DNA from: Streptomyces thermolilacinus SPC6
GTDB lineage: Bacteria > Actinomycetota > Actinomycetes > Streptomycetales > Streptomycetaceae
Assembly: GCF_000478605.2 (NCBI RefSeq)
Contig: NZ_ASHX02000001.1
Location: 4,913,001 to 4,977,000 of the forward strand
DNA: 64,000 nucleotides
Reading direction: 5' to 3'
In this document: piece by piece, positions 16,789-25,670 of the stretch
Layout: each line of letters begins with the position of its first letter
Numbering within the stretch: position 1 is the stretch's first letter
Position numbers and translations under genes: made by a program
The notes under the pieces: model-generated
Databases searched by the model: none
Told to the model about the DNA's origin: nothing
The model's input: only the letters and a program-made list of their open reading frames with translations

Positions 16789-17703
16789 ATGGCCCTAGGC
16801 ACCCCCTCCACCAGGACGGATCGCGCGCGTACGGTGCGCGATCTGCTCGACAGCGGCACCACGTACTCCTTCGAGTTCTGGGCGCCCAAGACCGAGAAGG
16901 GCGAGCGGAACCTCTGGACCGCGCTGCGCCGGGTGGAGGCGGTGGCCCCGAGCTTCGTCTCCGTGACGTACGGGGCGGGCGGCTCCACGCGCGAGGGCAC
17001 CGTCAAGGCCACCGAGCAGATCGCCGCCGACACGACGCTCACCCCCGTCGCGCACCTCACGGCGGTGGGCCACTCGGTCGCCGAACTGCGCAACATGGTG
17101 GGCCAGTTCGCCGACGTCGGCATCCGCAACATCCTCGCCCTGCGCGGCGACCCGCCCGGCGACCCGATGGGCGAGTGGATCCCGCACCCGCAGGGCCTGC
17201 ACTACGCCGCCGACCTGGTCCGGCTGATCAAGGAGGCCGGCGACTTCTGCGTGGGTGTCGCCGCGTTCCCCGAGATGCACCCCCGGTCCACGGACTGGGA
17301 CACGGATGTCCGCCATTTCGTCGACAAGTGCCGCGCCGGGGCCGACTACGCGATCACGCAGATGTTCTTCGAGCCGGAGAGCTACCTGCGTCTGCGCGAC
17401 CGGGTCGCCGCCGCGGGCTGCGACACGCCGGTCATCCCCGAGGTCATGCCCGTCACGGCGGTGCGCCAGCTGGACCGGTTGCCGCAGCTCAGCAACGCGC
17501 ATTTCCCCCCGGCCGTCAAAGAGCGCATCCTCGCGGTCAAGGACGACGCGGCCGCTGTACGCTCCTTGGGCATCGAGTTCGCGACGGAGTTCTGTGCGCG
17601 GCTGCTGTCCGAAGGCGTGCCCGGACTGCACTTCATCACGCTGAACAACTCCACGGCGACACTCGAGATCTACGAGAATCTCGGACTGCATCAGCAGTCC
17701 TGA
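16789..17703 (+). CDS. metF: 5,10-methylenetetrahydrofolate reductase
   Basis: 304 residues, FAD TIM barrel. Reduces methylene-THF to methyl-THF, the methyl donor for methionine synthesis. Motifs SFEFWAPKTEKGE, SVTYGAGGST, HLTAVGHS, LALRGDPP, GVAAFPEMHPRS and ITQMFFEPE are standard. No ribosome binding site; translation is probably leaderless (see promoter). No SAM or B12 riboswitch is seen upstream. Confidence 0.95.
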   Translation: MALGTPSTRTDRARTVRDLLDSGTTYSFEFWAPKTEKGERNLWTALRRVEAVAPSFVSVTYGAGGSTREGTVKATEQIAADTTLTPVAHLTAVGHSVAELRNMVGQFADVGIRNILALRGDPPGDPMGEWIPHPQGLHYAADLVRLIKEAGDFCVGVAAFPEMHPRSTDWDTDVRHFVDKCRAGADYAITQMFFEPESYLRLRDRVAAAGCDTPVIPEVMPVTAVRQLDRLPQLSNAHFPPAVKERILAVKDDAAAVRSLGIEFATEFCARLLSEGVPGLHFITLNNSTATLEIYENLGLHQQS

Positions 17704-17752
17704 CCGGCCGTACCCTCACTCCCCGAGGCGGCGGCCGACGAGAGGGGCGGGC

Positions 17753-18571
17753 ATGGACTGGAGCTGGTGGACGGTCCTCTACATCGCGTTCGGCGTCGTC
17801 GCGCTCTGGCTTCTCGGCGAGGTACTGCTGCAGTACAAGGCGCGGCTGCGCTGGCGGCTGCTGGCCTTCTTCGGCTTCCTCGGCGTCGTCGCCGGTGTCG
17901 TCCTGTCGTCGCTCCCCCTGATCATCGCGGGCACGGCGGCGTTCGGCGTCGGCCAGGCCCTCGTCACGATGTCCTTCCTGCGCGGCTTCTCCACCGGCTG
18001 GGCGCTCGGCGGCAAGCCCGGCGCCAGCCGCCGCCGCAGGACCGCGGGGCAGGACCGGGAGCCCGGCCCCGCGCTGGAGGTCACCGAGCTCGCGTACGAC
18101 GACCCGCAGGAGCCGCCCATGCCGGCCGCCCCGCCCGTCCACGAGCCGCTCCCGCTGCCCGACGACACGGGCGAGTACGGCGTCTACGGCACGTCCGGTA
18201 CGCAGCAGCCCGCCCCCGCCCCCGACGGCGCCCCGCAGGAGGCGTACGGCGACTACCCGGCGTACGACCCGGCCGCGTACGCCCCCGCCCACGACTACGG
18301 CACGGACAGCGGCCGGCACCAGTACGCCGCCTACGCGGACCCGTACGGCGGCACGGCGACCGCCGCGCCCGACCCGCAGCAGTACGGCGCCTACGACCCG
18401 TACGGCCGGCAGCAGTACGCCGCCGACCCGTACGCCCAGCAGTACGCCACGGACACCCCGCCCGGCGGCGTATGGGTGCCGCCCCAGCGCGACAACGAAC
18501 CGCAGTTCCCGCCCCCGCCGCAGCAGCCCCCGGCCCCCTACGGCTACGACCAGACGCCCCAGCGCTACTGA
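17753..18571 (+). CDS. Membrane protein with Tyr/Gln/Pro-rich C-terminal tail
   Basis: 272 residues. Three membrane segments lie in the first 77 residues (about 5-26, 36-52, 53-77), then a basic stretch (SRRRRTAGQ), then about 170 residues of low complexity rich in Tyr, Gln, Pro and Ala with recurring YDPYG, QQYAA and YADPYGG words. No enzyme motif. It follows metF by 49 bases on the same strand and may share its transcript. Function unknown. Confidence 0.75.
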   Translation: MDWSWWTVLYIAFGVVALWLLGEVLLQYKARLRWRLLAFFGFLGVVAGVVLSSLPLIIAGTAAFGVGQALVTMSFLRGFSTGWALGGKPGASRRRRTAGQDREPGPALEVTELAYDDPQEPPMPAAPPVHEPLPLPDDTGEYGVYGTSGTQQPAPAPDGAPQEAYGDYPAYDPAAYAPAHDYGTDSGRHQYAAYADPYGGTATAAPDPQQYGAYDPYGRQQYAADPYAQQYATDTPPGGVWVPPQRDNEPQFPPPPQQPPAPYGYDQTPQRY

Positions 18572-18596
18572 GCTGCTGACGGGCGCCCCTACCGCC

Positions 18597-20108
18597 CTAC
18601 CGCGAGCCGCGGAAGTCCGCGCCCTCCACGATCAGGCCCGCGACCAGCGCGCCCGACATCCCGGCGTGCGCGAGGCCGCCACCCGGGTGGGACCAGCCGC
18701 CCGCGAAGTACAGGCCCGGCAGCGGCGCCAGGTTCGCGGCGGGCAGCCACGCGCCGCGCCCGCCCGCCAGCGCGGGCGCGGGCACCCGGCGGCTCCCGGT
18801 CTCGTCCCGGGTGTGGACCGGCGTACGGACCTCACGCCACAGCAGCCGCTCCCGAAGCCCCGGCACCGCCGACGCGGCGGCCTCCACCATCCGGTCCGCG
18901 AACGCCTCCACGGCCGCCGTGTCGCCCCACGGGTCACCCGCGCCGCCCGCGTCCCCCGCCGGGACCGTCGCCGTCACCGTGACCGCCTCGTGGTCGCCGT
19001 CCGGCCGCAGCTCCGCGTCGTCCGGGCGCAGCACCACCACGGTCGGCCGCGCGCACAGCGGCCCGCCGCCCGCGAGGGCCGCCCGCTCCCCGGCCGGGTC
19101 CGCCGAGTGCACCACCGTGCGGTGCGCCGCGCCGTCCTCCCGCGCGCCGCGCAGCGCCAGGCACACGGTGACCCGCCCCGACGCCACCCCGGTCTGGAAG
19201 CGCGGCCACTCCTCCTGCCGCTCCCACGCGACCACATGGTCCTCGTACAGCGCCGGTACCGGCGCCCCCGCCACCACGTGGTCGGCGTCCACGACCCGCC
19301 CGTCCGCCAGTTCCAGACCGGCGGCCCGCCCGTCCCTCGCGACCACGCCGGTCACGCCCGTGCCGAAGACGAACTCGACGCGCCGCGCCAGGCACCGCTC
19401 GTACACCGCGTCGGCCAGCGCGCGCAGGCCGCCGCGCACGTACCAGGTGCCGAAGGTCTGCTCCATGTACGGCAGGACCGCCGCCGACGGGGGAGCGGCG
19501 GCCGGGTCGAGCCCGTACGCCAGCGCGTACCCGTCCAGCAGCGCCGCGAGCCGCGCGTCGCCCAGCTCCCGGCGGCCCACCTCGGCGAGCGTCGTCGCGC
19601 CGCGGCGCAGCAGGCCCGTCCTCCGCGCCGGGTACGGGTCGCGGGAGAACGGCGTCACGTCGGCCGGGAGCGGCTCCTCCAGCAGCGGGCGCCGCGAGCG
19701 GTCCCAGGCGTCGCGCGCCCGGTTCAGGAACGCCGCCCACCGCTCGCCCGCGCCCCGCCCGAGAGCGTCGTCCAGGGCGGCGACCACCCCGGCCCGCGAG
19801 GCGTTCGGCAGGGACACGGCCGTACCGTCCGCGAAGACGTGGCGGCTCGCCGGGTCCACCTGCGTCAGCTCGACGCGGCGCTCCAGCGGCTCCTTGCCGG
19901 TCTTGACGAACAGGTCCCGGTACACGGCGGGCAGGTGCAGCAGCCCGGGCCCGGTGTCGAAGCCGAAGCCGTCCCGTACGAAGCGACGCACCCCGCCGCC
20001 GTACGTCTCCGCCCGCTCGTGCACCGTCACCTGGTGCCCCGCGACGGCCAGCCGGGCCGCCGCCGCCATGGCGCCCATCCCGGCGCCGATCACCGCAATC
20101 CGTGCCAT
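18597..20108 (-). CDS. CrtI/phytoene desaturase-like FAD oxidoreductase
   Basis: 503 residues. N-terminal FAD fold RIAVIGAGMGAMAAAARLAVAG (first residues) and a C-terminal family motif LYFAGGWSHPGGGLAHAGMSGALVAG. These are marks of the carotenoid desaturase/amine oxidase group, in which flavin drives dehydrogenation or isomerisation of a polyene or similar substrate. No other carotenoid gene is in the window, so the substrate is open. The start is ATG at 20108, immediately before the FAD fold, although the frame is open to 20234. Confidence 0.82.
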   Translation of the reverse strand: MARIAVIGAGMGAMAAAARLAVAGHQVTVHERAETYGGGVRRFVRDGFGFDTGPGLLHLPAVYRDLFVKTGKEPLERRVELTQVDPASRHVFADGTAVSLPNASRAGVVAALDDALGRGAGERWAAFLNRARDAWDRSRRPLLEEPLPADVTPFSRDPYPARRTGLLRRGATTLAEVGRRELGDARLAALLDGYALAYGLDPAAAPPSAAVLPYMEQTFGTWYVRGGLRALADAVYERCLARRVEFVFGTGVTGVVARDGRAAGLELADGRVVDADHVVAGAPVPALYEDHVVAWERQEEWPRFQTGVASGRVTVCLALRGAREDGAAHRTVVHSADPAGERAALAGGGPLCARPTVVVLRPDDAELRPDGDHEAVTVTATVPAGDAGGAGDPWGDTAAVEAFADRMVEAAASAVPGLRERLLWREVRTPVHTRDETGSRRVPAPALAGGRGAWLPAANLAPLPGLYFAGGWSHPGGGLAHAGMSGALVAGLIVEGADFRGSR

Positions 20109-20220
20109 GCGGGCGACTCTATAAGCCACGCGGAACCCGGCCCCGCCAGCCCCCGGACCCCGCCCCGGCCCGGTGGCCGGCGCCCGGCACCGCAGGTCGG
20201 GCCCGGCGTCGACGCCCGCG

Positions 20221-20272
20221 TCGCAGACCGGCATCGCAGACCGGCATCGCAGACCGGCATCGCAGACCGGCC
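20221..20272. repeat. Tandem repeat, 13 bp x 4
   Basis: Four head-to-tail copies of TCGCAGACCGGCA (the last base differs in copy 4) lie in the 182-base gap between the DUF4126 stop and the CrtI-like start. Slippage-prone minisatellite; no function seen. Confidence 0.95.
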
Positions 20273-20290
20273 CGCGAGCCGGCGCGCAGG

Positions 20291-20910
20291 TCAGCCCGCC
20301 GGTCCGGCTGCGCCGCCCCTCGCCGCCGGGTGCCGCTCCTCGCGCCGCCCGGCACGCCGTCGGCGGAAGCGGCGGATGCGGCCCGCGAGGAGGACGATCA
20401 CGGTGACGCCGAGCGCCAGCAGCGCCGCCGCGACGGCCGCCGCGGCGACCGGGTTGAAGACCGCGAACGTCACGATCGCGGCGACGCCGAGATCCTCCGC
20501 GACGCTGACCACGGTGTTGCTGAACGGCTCGGGCGAGGTGTTGACCGCCATCCGCGTACCGGCCTTGACCAGGTGGCTCACCAGGGCGGTCGAGCCGCCG
20601 ACCGCGCCCGCCGCGAGCTCGGGCAGCGACCCGGACTGGCCCGCCAGCAGGGCCGTCACCACCGCGCCGGATACCGGGCGCACGACCGTGTGGACCGAGT
20701 CCCAGGCGGTGTCCACGTACGGGATCTTGTCGGCGACCGCCTCGCAGAGGAACAGCACTCCGGCGGCGATCAGCACGTCGGTGCGCTGGAGCGCCGCGGG
20801 CACGTCGTCGGCGACGCCCGTCGCGCCGAACACGCCGAGGAGCGGGATCACCGCGTAGGCGTTGATCCCGCTGGCCCAGCCGCTGGTGAAGCCAGGGGGA
20901 GTACGGACAC
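20291..20910 (-). CDS. DUF4126 membrane protein with apparent 5' frameshift
   Basis: About 200 residues of a multi-pass membrane protein. The conserved frame reads FTSGWASGINAYAVIPLLGV onward through several hydrophobic segments to a basic C-terminal tail, but no start codon precedes FTSGWASG in that frame for over 340 bases. One frame over, a GTG at 20910 reads VSVLPL, the usual beginning of this family as I remember it (then VFTSGWASG). A single missing base near 20891-20892 would join the two. Either a real indel, an assembly error, or a shortened protein from the in-frame GTG at 20851. Function unknown. Confidence 0.6.
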
Positions 20911-20965
20911 GGACGCGATCGTAGCCAGCCGCCCGCGCCCGCGGGTGGGGTCCGGCACGGAGGGC

Positions 20966-20997
20966 TGAGTATCCGTACTCAGGCGTCCGGATGAGTA
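20966..20997. promoter_or_regulatory. Operator-like palindrome TGAGTA-N4-TACTCA plus a third half-site
   Basis: TGAGTA (20966-20971) and TACTCA (20976-20981) form a perfect inverted repeat with 4-bp spacing, and TGAGTA recurs at 20992-20997. It lies 56-87 bases upstream of the DUF4126 start, where a regulator would act. The cognate factor is unknown to me. Confidence 0.55.
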
Positions 20998-21345
20998 GGT
21001 ACGCGGATGGGGCGCGGCCCGCCGGGACGGAAGAGTGGGGGTCACGGAAGGGGCGCGGCGCGGGTACCGCCGACACGGGGCTGCGGAACCGGCACCGCGC
21101 ACCTGCCCGTACGGGGGAAGCAAGGGGGACACGGGGGTGGACGCGCCGGTCCGGCGGGGCTCGGGGGGATCGAGCCTCACCGGACCGGCGCTTTCCTATG
21201 CCCGTACGCAGGCCCGCACGCCCGCTCAGGCGCACGCCCGCACGCCCGCTCGGGCGCCCGGCTCGGCGAGCAGGCGCACCGCGGGCCCGTCCGTCAGCGG
21301 CCGCCGCTCACCCGCACCGGCGCGCGCCCGCCTTGCACGGGCGCC
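20998..21345. other. GC-rich intergenic region without a supported gene
   Basis: Between the DUF4126 promoter side and the TetR stop codon. It contains a locally repeated word CGCACGCCCGCTC (twice, about 21216-21255) and no ORF with codon use or similarity that I can support. Confidence 0.5.
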
Positions 21346-21954
21346 TCAGCGGCCGGTCACTCGCCCGTGCAGCAGCCGCGACAGCGCCGCGTGCACGTCG
21401 TCGAGGGACCGCTCCCGCTGGAACGCCTGCCAGTCGAGCGCCGCCACCAGCACCATGCCGACCAGCGCCGCGGCCGACAGCGAGACATCGATGTCCTCGC
21501 TCACCTCGCCGTTCGCGACGGCCTCCCGCAGCACCGTCTCCACGACCGCGACCGCCTCCTGCCGCACCACCAGCAGCGTGGACTGCCACGCCCGGTTGGT
21601 GCGCCACAGCTCGGCCACGTACAGCTGGGTGAACGCCGGGTACCGGTCGATGAAGACCAGACCCGCCCGGATCATCGCGTCCAGCGCCTCGACCCGCGTC
21701 CCGCCGCGCGCCGCCGTCTCGTCGGCGGCGGTGCGCAGCGAGGCCGTCAGCAGGCCGACGCCGTGCCGCAGCAGCTCCTCGAACAGCTCGGTCTTGCTCT
21801 TGAAGTTGTAGTAGACCGTGCCCTTGGCGACCCCGGCCCGCTCCGCGATCTCGTCGACGGTCGTCGCCGAGAAGCCCTGTTCCGCGATGAGGGTGACGGC
21901 CGCCTCGTACAGCTTGGTGCGGGTGGCCTGCCGACGGGTGCTCTGGGTGTCCAT
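21346..21954 (-). CDS. TetR/AcrR-family repressor
   Basis: 202 residues from the ATG. N-terminal HTH (GFSATTVDEIAERAGVAKGTVYYNFKSK as the fold core, residues about 24-50) and a helical ligand-binding part. The start could instead be the GTG at 21969, which has AAGGA 12 bases upstream. It follows the YhgE/Pip gene on the same strand and probably controls the ABC-Pip-TetR unit by binding the perfect palindrome at 25039-25060. Ligand unknown. Confidence 0.88.
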   Translation of the reverse strand: MDTQSTRRQATRTKLYEAAVTLIAEQGFSATTVDEIAERAGVAKGTVYYNFKSKTELFEELLRHGVGLLTASLRTAADETAARGGTRVEALDAMIRAGLVFIDRYPAFTQLYVAELWRTNRAWQSTLLVVRQEAVAVVETVLREAVANGEVSEDIDVSLSAAALVGMVLVAALDWQAFQRERSLDDVHAALSRLLHGRVTGR

Positions 21955-21991
21955 GGCGTCGATTCTCACAGGTCCGTGCGGTCCTTCCCGC

Positions 21992-24079
21992 CTACAGGCT
22001 CAGCTCGGGGTGCAGTCGGTCGAACGTCCACACCTGCTTGCGGCGGGCGGACAGGGCGGTCAGCGCGAGCGCGCCCGCCGTGAACGCCGCCAGCACCGCG
22101 CACGCCAGCCACACCGGGTCCAGCGGGCCGCCGGTGATGAGCCTGCGCAGCGCCTCGACGACATGGGTCATCGGCAGGTACGGGTGGACGGCGTTGAAGA
22201 AGCCCGGACTGGTCTGCACCGGGTACGTGCCGCCCGCCGACGTGAGCTGGAGCATCAGCAGCGCCAGGACGAGGATGCGCCCCGCCGCGCCGAACCGGGC
22301 GTTCAGCCACTGGATGATCGCCGCGAAGCAGCAGGTCACCAGGGCCAGGAAGCCCACGGTCCCGGCCGAGCGCGCCATCTCCAGGCCGAGGCCCCAGTGC
22401 AGTACCGCCATCAGGGCCGCCACCTGCGCCAGGCCGATCACCGCGACGGGCAGCCAGCCCGCGAACGCGATCCGCCAGGCGGAGGCGCCCGCGGCGAGGG
22501 CCCGCCGGTTCATCGGCTGGATCAACATGTACGCGACCATGGCGCCCACCCACAGGGACAGCGGGATGAAGTACGGGGCGAAGCCGGTGCCGTAGTTCGC
22601 CGCCTTGTGCAGCGACTGCGAGGCGAGCTGGACCGGGTCGGCCATCACCTCGGTACGGCGGTCGCGGTCCCGCTTGTCGTAGTCGGGGATGCGCTCGACG
22701 CCCTCGTCGAGGCCGCTGGCCAGCTCGGTGGAGCCGTCGGCCAGCTTGAACAGGCCGCCGTTCAGGTCGTTGGCGCCCTTCTTGATCTTGCCGAGCCCGG
22801 AATCGACGCGGACGGCGCCGTCCTTGCTCTTGGTGATGCCCTTGTGGAGGTCGGCCATGCCCTTGGCGACGCGCTGGGCGCCGCTGTTCAGCTCGTTGAT
22901 GCGGGCGATGGCGTAGTCGACGTCCTGGCTGAGCGTCGGCGCGCGCTTGCCGAGGGCCTCCGCCTTGCTCTGGAGGTCGGCGAGGTGGGCGTCCAGCTTC
23001 TTCAGGTCGCCGTTGCTGTCCTGCGCCAGCGCGTGGATGTCGTCGCCGATGACCGCCACGTCGGCGGCGGCGACCTTGGCCTTCTTCAGCTCCTCGCACA
23101 GCTCGGAGTCGGTGACGAGGCCGCCTTCGCACCGCTTGGTGTACAGCGCGGTGAGCCCCTCGGACGCCTGCTGCGCGCGGGTGCGGGCGCCGGGACCGAG
23201 CCGGACGATGCTGTCGAGGCTGTTGCGGGCCGCCTTGGAGGTGTCCGCGACGAGCCGGGCGGCGTCGCCGACCTGCTTGCCGTTGTCGCGGAGGTACGGG
23301 CGGACCTTCGGCGCGACGCCGTTGACCCGGTCGGCGAGCTGCTGCGTGCCGTCAGCGACCTTGCGGGTGCCGCTCTTCAGCTCCCCGGCGCCGGAGTCGA
23401 TCTTCTTCAGCCCGGAGGCGAGGTCGGAGGTGCCGTCCTTGAGCTTCGCCAGGTTGTCCGCGATGCTCTTGGCGCCCTTCTTCGCCTCGCCGACGCCGTC
23501 CTTGAGGTCGTTGGCGCCCTTGGCGGCCTTCTCCGTCGCGTCGTGGATGTCGGAGAACGAGATGAAGATCTTGTCGAGGAAGGTACGGGACGACTTCGTC
23601 GAGGCGGCCGTCCGCACCTCGGAGAACACGCTGCGGGAGATCTGGCCGACGATGTAGTTGTTGGCGTCGTTCGTCCGCACCTGGAGGGCGCCCGTCTCGG
23701 GGGCGTCGCCGGAGCTGGACGCGATGCGGGCGCTGAAGTCCTCCGGCATCGTCAGCGACAGGTAGTACCGGCCGTCCTCGACGCCCGCGCGCGCCTCGGC
23801 GTCGCTCACCTCGTGCCAGTCGAAGACGGCGCTGTCCTTGAGGCCGTCGGCGAGGTCGTCGCCTGCGTTGATCCTCTTGCCGTCGGTGGTGGCGCCCTTG
23901 TCCTCGTTGACGAGGGCGACGGGTATCCGGTCGAGCCTGCTGTACGGGTCCCAGAACGACCACAGGTACAGCGCGCCGTACAGCAGCGGCAGCAGCAGGA
24001 TCGCGACCAGCGCGGCGCGCGGCAGCTTCCCCCGCCCGAACCGCCTCAGCTCAAGCGCGGCCAGTTTCGGCGATCGCAT
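21992..24079 (-). CDS. YhgE/Pip-family membrane protein
   Basis: 695 residues. One membrane segment at about 21-42, then an ectodomain of about 450 residues with helical heptad-like repeats (e.g. GANDLKDGVGEAKKGAKSIA, KDGTSDLASGLKKIDSGAGE), then about five or six membrane segments in the last 190 residues. This layout is that of phage infection protein/YhgE and ABC-2-like permeases. Exact role unknown; related proteins are surface receptors for phage or exporters. It overlaps the upstream ATPase gene by 29 bases, so the two are translated together and are likely one complex. Confidence 0.88.
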   Translation of the reverse strand: MRSPKLAALELRRFGRGKLPRAALVAILLLPLLYGALYLWSFWDPYSRLDRIPVALVNEDKGATTDGKRINAGDDLADGLKDSAVFDWHEVSDAEARAGVEDGRYYLSLTMPEDFSARIASSSGDAPETGALQVRTNDANNYIVGQISRSVFSEVRTAASTKSSRTFLDKIFISFSDIHDATEKAAKGANDLKDGVGEAKKGAKSIADNLAKLKDGTSDLASGLKKIDSGAGELKSGTRKVADGTQQLADRVNGVAPKVRPYLRDNGKQVGDAARLVADTSKAARNSLDSIVRLGPGARTRAQQASEGLTALYTKRCEGGLVTDSELCEELKKAKVAAADVAVIGDDIHALAQDSNGDLKKLDAHLADLQSKAEALGKRAPTLSQDVDYAIARINELNSGAQRVAKGMADLHKGITKSKDGAVRVDSGLGKIKKGANDLNGGLFKLADGSTELASGLDEGVERIPDYDKRDRDRRTEVMADPVQLASQSLHKAANYGTGFAPYFIPLSLWVGAMVAYMLIQPMNRRALAAGASAWRIAFAGWLPVAVIGLAQVAALMAVLHWGLGLEMARSAGTVGFLALVTCCFAAIIQWLNARFGAAGRILVLALLMLQLTSAGGTYPVQTSPGFFNAVHPYLPMTHVVEALRRLITGGPLDPVWLACAVLAAFTAGALALTALSARRKQVWTFDRLHPELSL

Positions 24080-25022
24080 CGGCCGCCCCCTCCTCGTCGT
24101 CCTCGTCCTCGTCGTCCTCGCCGGCGCCGCCCTCGCCCCGGCGGGGCTCCTCGGCCTCCGGACGGGTCCCTCCGGCCTTCCGGGCTTCCTCCGAGGCGGG
24201 CTCTCCGGCTTCCTCTGAAGCGGCTGCCTCGGCCCCGGCCTTTTCGTCCTTCGGCCCCTCGCCGTCGCCCTTCGCGCCTGCGGCCGAGCCCGTCGTACGG
24301 ACCACCGCGTCCGCCTCGTCCGGCACCTCCGTGCAGACCGCCAGTACGGTCACGCCGCTGTCCGCGACGGAGCGGAGCATCGACCAGGCGGCCGCCTCAT
24401 CCGCGTCGCCCAGCTTCAGGTCCGTGTCGTCCACCGCGAGCAGCCGCGGCGCACCCACCAGGGCGAGCGCCACGGACAGGCGCAGGGCCTCCAGCCGCTC
24501 CAGGTCCCGTACGGACGTCCGCTCGCCCTTGGGCAGCGTCTCCGGGTCCAGCCCGGCGGCTTCCAGGGCGGCCTCCACCCGGCGCCGGTTCTCGGCCGCC
24601 CGCCCGGCGCGCGGGCGCAGCAGGGCCAGCGGCGAACCGCTGAACCTGCGCCGCAGCAGCGCGGCCTCCCGCAGGTGCTCGGCGACGGTGAACGCCGGGT
24701 CCAGGTCGCTCACACCCGGTACGTGCGCGAGGGCGCTGAACCGTCGTACGGCGGCCATCTTGCGCGGCAGGCGCACCCCGCCCACCTCGGCGAACCCCTC
24801 GGCGGCCTTCATCCGCCCGGTCAGGGCGAGCAGCAGGCAGGTGCGGCCCGACCCGGAGGGGCCCGCCAGGGCGACGAGGCTGCCGGGAGCGGCGTCCACG
24901 TCGATCCCCCGGAAGGCCCAGCCGCGCGGGCCCTTCACGCCGAATCCCTCCGCTCTGACGGCCGCCCCGGGCCGGGACGCCTCCGCCCAGGTGGTGCCGG
25001 TCCCGTTGTCCGCGCTCTCCAC
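24051..25022 (-). CDS. ABC-type ATPase with altered Walker A and B and an acidic tail
   Basis: 323 residues. The nucleotide-binding domain covers about 20-245. The P-loop reads GPSGSGRT (54-61), with Arg60 where Lys is the rule. Walker B reads PRLLAVDDTD, with Asp in place of the catalytic Glu. The signature LSGGQ is not recognisable (SVRDLERLEALRLS). After about 250 comes a low-complexity Glu/Asp/Ala/Lys tail ending DDEDEDDEEGAADAIAETGRA-like. It may bind ATP with little or no hydrolysis. Partner is the overlapping YhgE/Pip gene. GTG start. A perfect TetR-type palindrome lies 17 bases upstream. Confidence 0.82.
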   Translation of the reverse strand: MESADNGTGTTWAEASRPGAAVRAEGFGVKGPRGWAFRGIDVDAAPGSLVALAGPSGSGRTCLLLALTGRMKAAEGFAEVGGVRLPRKMAAVRRFSALAHVPGVSDLDPAFTVAEHLREAALLRRRFSGSPLALLRPRAGRAAENRRRVEAALEAAGLDPETLPKGERTSVRDLERLEALRLSVALALVGAPRLLAVDDTDLKLGDADEAAAWSMLRSVADSGVTVLAVCTEVPDEADAVVRTTGSAAGAKGDGEGPKDEKAGAEAAASEEAGEPASEEARKAGGTRPEAEEPRRGEGGAGEDDEDEDDEEGAADAIAETGRA

Positions 25023-25038
25023 GAACCCCCCAACGTCT

Positions 25039-25060
25039 TTGAACTGACCAGTCAGTTCAA
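25039..25060. promoter_or_regulatory. Perfect TetR-type operator palindrome
   Basis: TTGAACTGAC-CA-GTCAGTTCAA has 10-bp perfect arms. It overlaps the presumed promoter of the ABC-Pip-TetR unit and also lies upstream of the divergent HEPN-like gene. Likely bound by the TetR protein of the same unit. Confidence 0.8.
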
Positions 25061-25179
25061 AAACTACAGGTGATCGTTGGGGTGAAGCAAAACCGCAGGT
25101 CAGCGGCGATTGTCAGTGGCAGCTCGCACGATGGGGGCAGACGGCTGGAGTGCCGTCACACGACGACAGGAGGTCCGTC

Positions 25180-25647
25180 ATGGCGAGCGACGTCCATCCC
25201 GTGCCGCGCCGCTCATCGGCCCCGCCCGCCGCCCTCGACCTGCTCGCCCAGGCACACGCGGGACTGGCCGAGGCGACCACCCTCGACGACCCCAACGAGC
25301 GGTACGCCACGGCCCACCTGGCCGCCCTCCGCACCGCCGCCGCCGTCCTGGCCGTACGCGGCCGTCCCGACACCCGGCGGCGCGGGCGGCGCGGAATCCG
25401 TACCGCCTGGGAGATCCTCACCGAGACCGCGCCCGAGCTGGCCGAGTGGAGCGCCCTGTTCGCGGCGGGCGCCGACCGCAGGGCCCGCGCCGAGGCGGGC
25501 ATACGCGGAGCCGCCACCGCGCGCGACGCCGACGACCTGGTCCGTGACGTCGCGCTGTTCCTGCGCCTCGTGGAGCGGCTGCTCACGCTGCGGCCCACAC
25601 CGCGGCCGAGGACGGCGCCCGAGGCCATAGGCTGGGACCGTTCGTAA
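25180..25647 (+). CDS. SAV_6107-type HEPN-like protein
   Basis: 155 residues, all-helical in appearance, Ala/Leu/Arg rich. An RX4H motif (Arg41-YATA-His46) fits the RX4-6H signature of HEPN ribonucleases, although it lies in the N-terminal third, whereas in many HEPN proteins it is near the end. The ATG at 25180 follows ACAGGAGGT. The methyltransferase gene begins 23 bases after it on the same strand. Function unknown; RNase activity is only a possibility. Confidence 0.75.
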   Translation: MASDVHPVPRRSSAPPAALDLLAQAHAGLAEATTLDDPNERYATAHLAALRTAAAVLAVRGRPDTRRRGRRGIRTAWEILTETAPELAEWSALFAAGADRRARAEAGIRGAATARDADDLVRDVALFLRLVERLLTLRPTPRPRTAPEAIGWDRS

Positions 25648-25670
25648 CAGTCACCGAGGAGACAACTGCC

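Noticed and set aside
20998..21345. Mobile element remnant or attachment site in the GC-rich gap
   Set aside because: No transposase fragment, terminal inverted repeats or target duplication; only short local repeats.
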